Assembly (NCBI GenBank): GCA_017629925.1
Contig: JAGBWH010000106.1
Coordinates: forward strand, 1 to 6,772
Source of the DNA: Clostridia bacterium
Lineage (GTDB): Bacteria > Bacillota > Clostridia > Oscillospirales > CAG-272
Direction: 5' to 3'
DNA length: 6,772 nucleotides
Under the pieces are notes generated by a model. The model was given only the letters and a program-made list of their open reading frames with translations, was not told the DNA's origin and ran no database searches. A program made the position numbers and the translations under genes. Position 1 is the stretch's first letter, and every line of letters starts with the position of its first letter. Positions 5,595 to 6,772 of the stretch are shown here, in pieces.

Positions 5595-5606
5595 ATTTCT
5601 CAAATA

Positions 5607-5613
5607 CTTGACA
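5607..5613 (-). promoter_or_regulatory. Second, degenerate Spo0A-like box overlapping the abrB -35
   Basis: The minus strand reads TTTTGTCAAGT. Its core TGTCAAG matches TGTCGAA at 5 of 7 positions. It lies in the same orientation as the consensus box and exactly 30 bp (about three helical turns) from it; both share GACAAAAT on the plus strand. It overlaps the abrB -35 hexamer, so part of the similarity may simply be the TTGACA hexamer. Confidence 0.35.
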
Positions 5614-5636
5614 AAATGCGATGCTCGTGCTATAAT
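5608..5636 (+). promoter_or_regulatory. Consensus SigA promoter of abrB with extended -10
   Basis: TTGACA (5608-5613), 17-bp spacer, TATAAT (5631-5636), with TG at 5628-5629 making an extended -10. Both hexamers are perfect, so the promoter should be very strong and probably needs repression. The expected start is near 5643, about 52 nt before the abrB ATG. Confidence 0.92.
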
Positions 5637-5640
5637 AATT

Positions 5641-5664
5641 GGTAAATAAAGGAATTTATTATCC
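5641..5664. repeat. Dyad at the abrB transcript start
   Basis: AATAAA-GGAA-TTTATT (5645-5660) is a perfect 6-bp inverted repeat. It is flanked after two mismatches by GG (5641-5642) and CC (5663-5664), giving an imperfect dyad of 24 bp. It sits at the predicted transcription start, a typical place for an operator (for example autoregulation by AbrB, which favours AT-rich DNA). It could also be a weak 5' hairpin in the mRNA. Confidence 0.35.
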
Positions 5665-5694
5665 TACTATGATGTACAAATAAGGAGTATCCCC

Positions 5695-5943
5695 ATGAAA
5701 ATTGCAACAGGTATCGTTCGTTCTATCGACCATTTAGGCCGTTTTGTCATTCCCAAAGAAATGCGCCGTCATTTACAAATCGCAGAAGGAGATTTGCTGG
5801 AAGCGAGTCTGGAAGGCGATAGAATCGTGATCACCAAATATGCCAGATCCTGCATTATGTGTAGCAGTACCGAAAATCTTTTGACATTTCGCGACAAGCA
5901 AATTTGCCGTGTTTGCTTAGCGCAAATGAAGGAAGAGCTCTAA
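5695..5943 (+). CDS. abrB: AbrB-family transition-state regulator with CxxC-x14-CxxC tail
   Basis: DNA-binding regulator of the transition from growth to sporulation, a dimer/tetramer with the swapped-hairpin AbrB fold. The 82 residues start with TGIVRSIDHLGRFVIPKEMR (5-24), the classic N-terminal domain. Arg9, Arg16, Arg24 and Arg25 align with the DNA-contacting arginines of B. subtilis AbrB. The C-terminal part has two cysteine pairs (C53-x2-C56 and C71-x2-C74), a pattern I know from clostridial AbrB proteins and likely to bind a metal; B. subtilis AbrB lacks it. SD AAGGAG (5682-5687) is 7 bases from the ATG. It is transcribed away from spoIIIA from a strong promoter and ends in a shared terminator. 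It could be a paralogue rather than the functional equivalent of B. subtilis AbrB. SpoVT is less likely because that protein has a long GAF-like C-terminal domain. Confidence 0.92.
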   Translation: MKIATGIVRSIDHLGRFVIPKEMRRHLQIAEGDLLEASLEGDRIVITKYARSCIMCSSTENLLTFRDKQICRVCLAQMKEEL

Positions 5944-5991
5944 TCTGTTTCATCCTATGCACCCCCTTCATTCTATATGCTAATAAAATAT

Positions 5992-6042
5992 AAAAAAGGT
6001 TGTCTATGTACGCTTTTGAAGGCGCACTAAACAACCTTTTTT
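5992..6042. terminator. Bidirectional intrinsic terminator between abrB and asnS
   Basis: AAAAAAGGTTGT (5992-6003) pairs perfectly over 12 bp with ACAACCTTTTTT (6031-6042), so each strand ends in a U-run. On the minus strand the 27-nt loop contains an inner 6-bp helix GTGCGC/GCGTAC (with one G-U pair). The structure ends abrB transcription (about 50 bp after its stop) and, from the other side, asnS transcription. Confidence 0.85.
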
Positions 6043-6058
6043 TGATTATGATGATGTC

Positions 6059-6088
6059 ATGTCTCATCAAAATGAGAGAGACGTTTTT
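6059..6088 (+). terminator. Weak hairpin with T-run downstream of the main terminator
   Basis: ATGTCTC (6059-6065) can pair with GAGACGT (6078-6084, one G-U pair), followed by TTTT. An alternative tight hairpin TCTCAT-CAAA-ATGAGA occupies 6062-6077. It could back up abrB termination. A further small hairpin TGCCT-GTA-AGGCA (6105-6117) just after the asnS stop has no T-run. The 184 bp between abrB and asnS otherwise shows nothing coding. Confidence 0.25.
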
Positions 6089-6127
6089 GATACATAAGAT
6101 GTCATGCCTGTAAGGCAGGACGGGGGA

Positions 6128-6772
6128 TCAATACTCTGCTGTGCCGACTGTGCGGGGGAAAGGCAGCACGTCACGGATGTTTGCCACACCGGTGATATAC
6201 ATGATGATACGCTCAAATCCTAAACCAAAACCAGCGTGTTTGGTGCCACCATAGCGGCGCAGATTGAGATACCAGTCATAATCTTCGGGATTAAGCCCCA
6301 CTTCATGCATACGAGCAGTTAGCACGTCCAAGCGTTCTTCACGTTGGCTACCGCCAATGATTTCACCCACACCAGGTACCAACATATCCATAGCGGCAAC
6401 GGTTTTGCCGTCGTCGTTTAGACGCATATAGAACGCCTTGATTTCTTTCGGATAGTCGGTGACAAACACAGGGCGACGATAGATTTCCTCTGTGAGATAA
6501 CGCTCATGCTCCGTTTGCAGATCGCATCCCCAGTAAACGGGGAATTTGAATTCTTTACCACTCTTTTGGAGCAGTTCAACGGCTTCTGTGTAGGTCACGC
6601 GGGCATATTCACTATTTGCCAATTCATTGAGACGCTGAATTAAGGTCTTGTCCACAAAACTGTTGAAAAATTCAAGTTCTGCACGACAATTTTTCATCAC
6701 ATGACCGATAATAGCTTGAATCATATCCCATGCCAATTCCATATCATCGACCAAGTCCGCAAAGGCAATTTC
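6128..6772 (-). CDS. asnS: Asparaginyl-tRNA synthetase, C-terminal 214 residues (5' end outside window)
   Basis: Class IIb aminoacyl-tRNA synthetase charging tRNA-Asn in the cytoplasm. The frame stays open to the right edge (first visible residues [12 protein letters not shown]), so this is an internal part of the gene and not a start. Visible are [19 protein letters not shown] in the catalytic domain, [20 protein letters not shown], the [16 protein letters not shown] block, and class II motif 3 in [15 protein letters not shown]. The usual C-terminal ending [15 protein letters not shown] follows. These blocks distinguish AsnRS from AspRS and LysRS. Full-length enzymes are about 465 residues, so roughly the N-terminal half (anticodon-binding domain, motif 1 and probably motif 2) is outside. 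It converges on abrB and shares its terminator. Confidence 0.96.
   Translation of the reverse strand, partial: EIAFADLVDDMELAWDMIQAIIGHVMKNCRAELEFFNSFVDKTLIQRLNELANSEYARVTYTEAVELLQKSGKEFKFPVYWGCDLQTEHERYLTEEIYRRPVFVTDYPKEIKAFYMRLNDDGKTVAAMDMLVPGVGEIIGGSQREERLDVLTARMHEVGLNPEDYDWYLNLRRYGGTKHAGFGLGFERIIMYITGVANIRDVLPFPRTVGTAEY

Noticed and set aside
5855..6070. Minus-strand open frame of 71 codons
   Set aside because: It overlaps the end of abrB in antisense and runs through the bidirectional terminator. It has no SD or recognisable motif.
6053..6106. 9-bp direct repeat GATGTCATG (6053-6061 and 6098-6106)
   Set aside because: Too short to be meaningful in a non-coding region, and not associated with any other signal.

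Overview
This window is about 6.8 kb of a low-to-mid GC, endospore-forming Firmicute. It is most likely an anaerobic member of the class Clostridia. The evidence is a complete eight-gene spoIIIA operon, an AbrB-type regulator with a cysteine tail as often seen in Clostridia, AGGAGG-type ribosome binding sites and textbook SigA promoters. The genus cannot be fixed from the sequence.

Layout, left to right: (1) 1-710, minus strand: the N-terminal two thirds of asd (aspartate-semialdehyde dehydrogenase, long fungal/archaeal-type subfamily), cut by the left edge, with its own SigA-type promoter. (2) 792-5528, minus strand: spoIIIAA-AB-AC-AD-AE-AF-AG-AH in the canonical order. Gaps are small or genes overlap, except for about 70 bp before AC and about 70 bp before AH. 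(3) 5529-5694: a compact divergent regulatory region. It holds a consensus extended -10 SigA promoter for abrB, a candidate SigE promoter for spoIIIA, and a Spo0A-box-like site (TTCGACA) with a degenerate second copy 30 bp away. (4) 5695-5943, plus strand: an 82-residue AbrB-family transition-state regulator. (5) A shared bidirectional terminator around 5992-6042. (6) 6128-6772, minus strand: the C-terminal half of asnS (asparaginyl-tRNA synthetase), cut by the right edge.

In the known system, the spoIIIA products build the mother-cell side of the SpoIIIA-SpoIIQ channel ("feeding tube") between mother cell and forespore. SpoIIIAA is the type II/IV secretion-like ATPase. AB and AC to AF are membrane components, and AG and AH (with part of AF) are ring-building proteins. 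The divergent AbrB gene and the Spo0A-like sites suggest that the transition-state switch and this operon are read from one shared regulatory region.

Points worth a second look: spoIIIAB has an in-frame TAA at codon 4 after a good SD and ATG, so its apparent translation must start at a TTG; a Spo0A-like tandem site overlaps the abrB -35; an 18-19 bp G-tract repeat occurs in the AB-AC gap and again inside the start of spoIIIAE; SpoIIIAG is unusually short and seems to lack the central insertion known from Bacillus; and spoIIIA has no visible terminator before asd. I found no CRISPR, insertion sequence, tRNA or rRNA. Apart from these details the window looks like an ordinary core sporulation locus.
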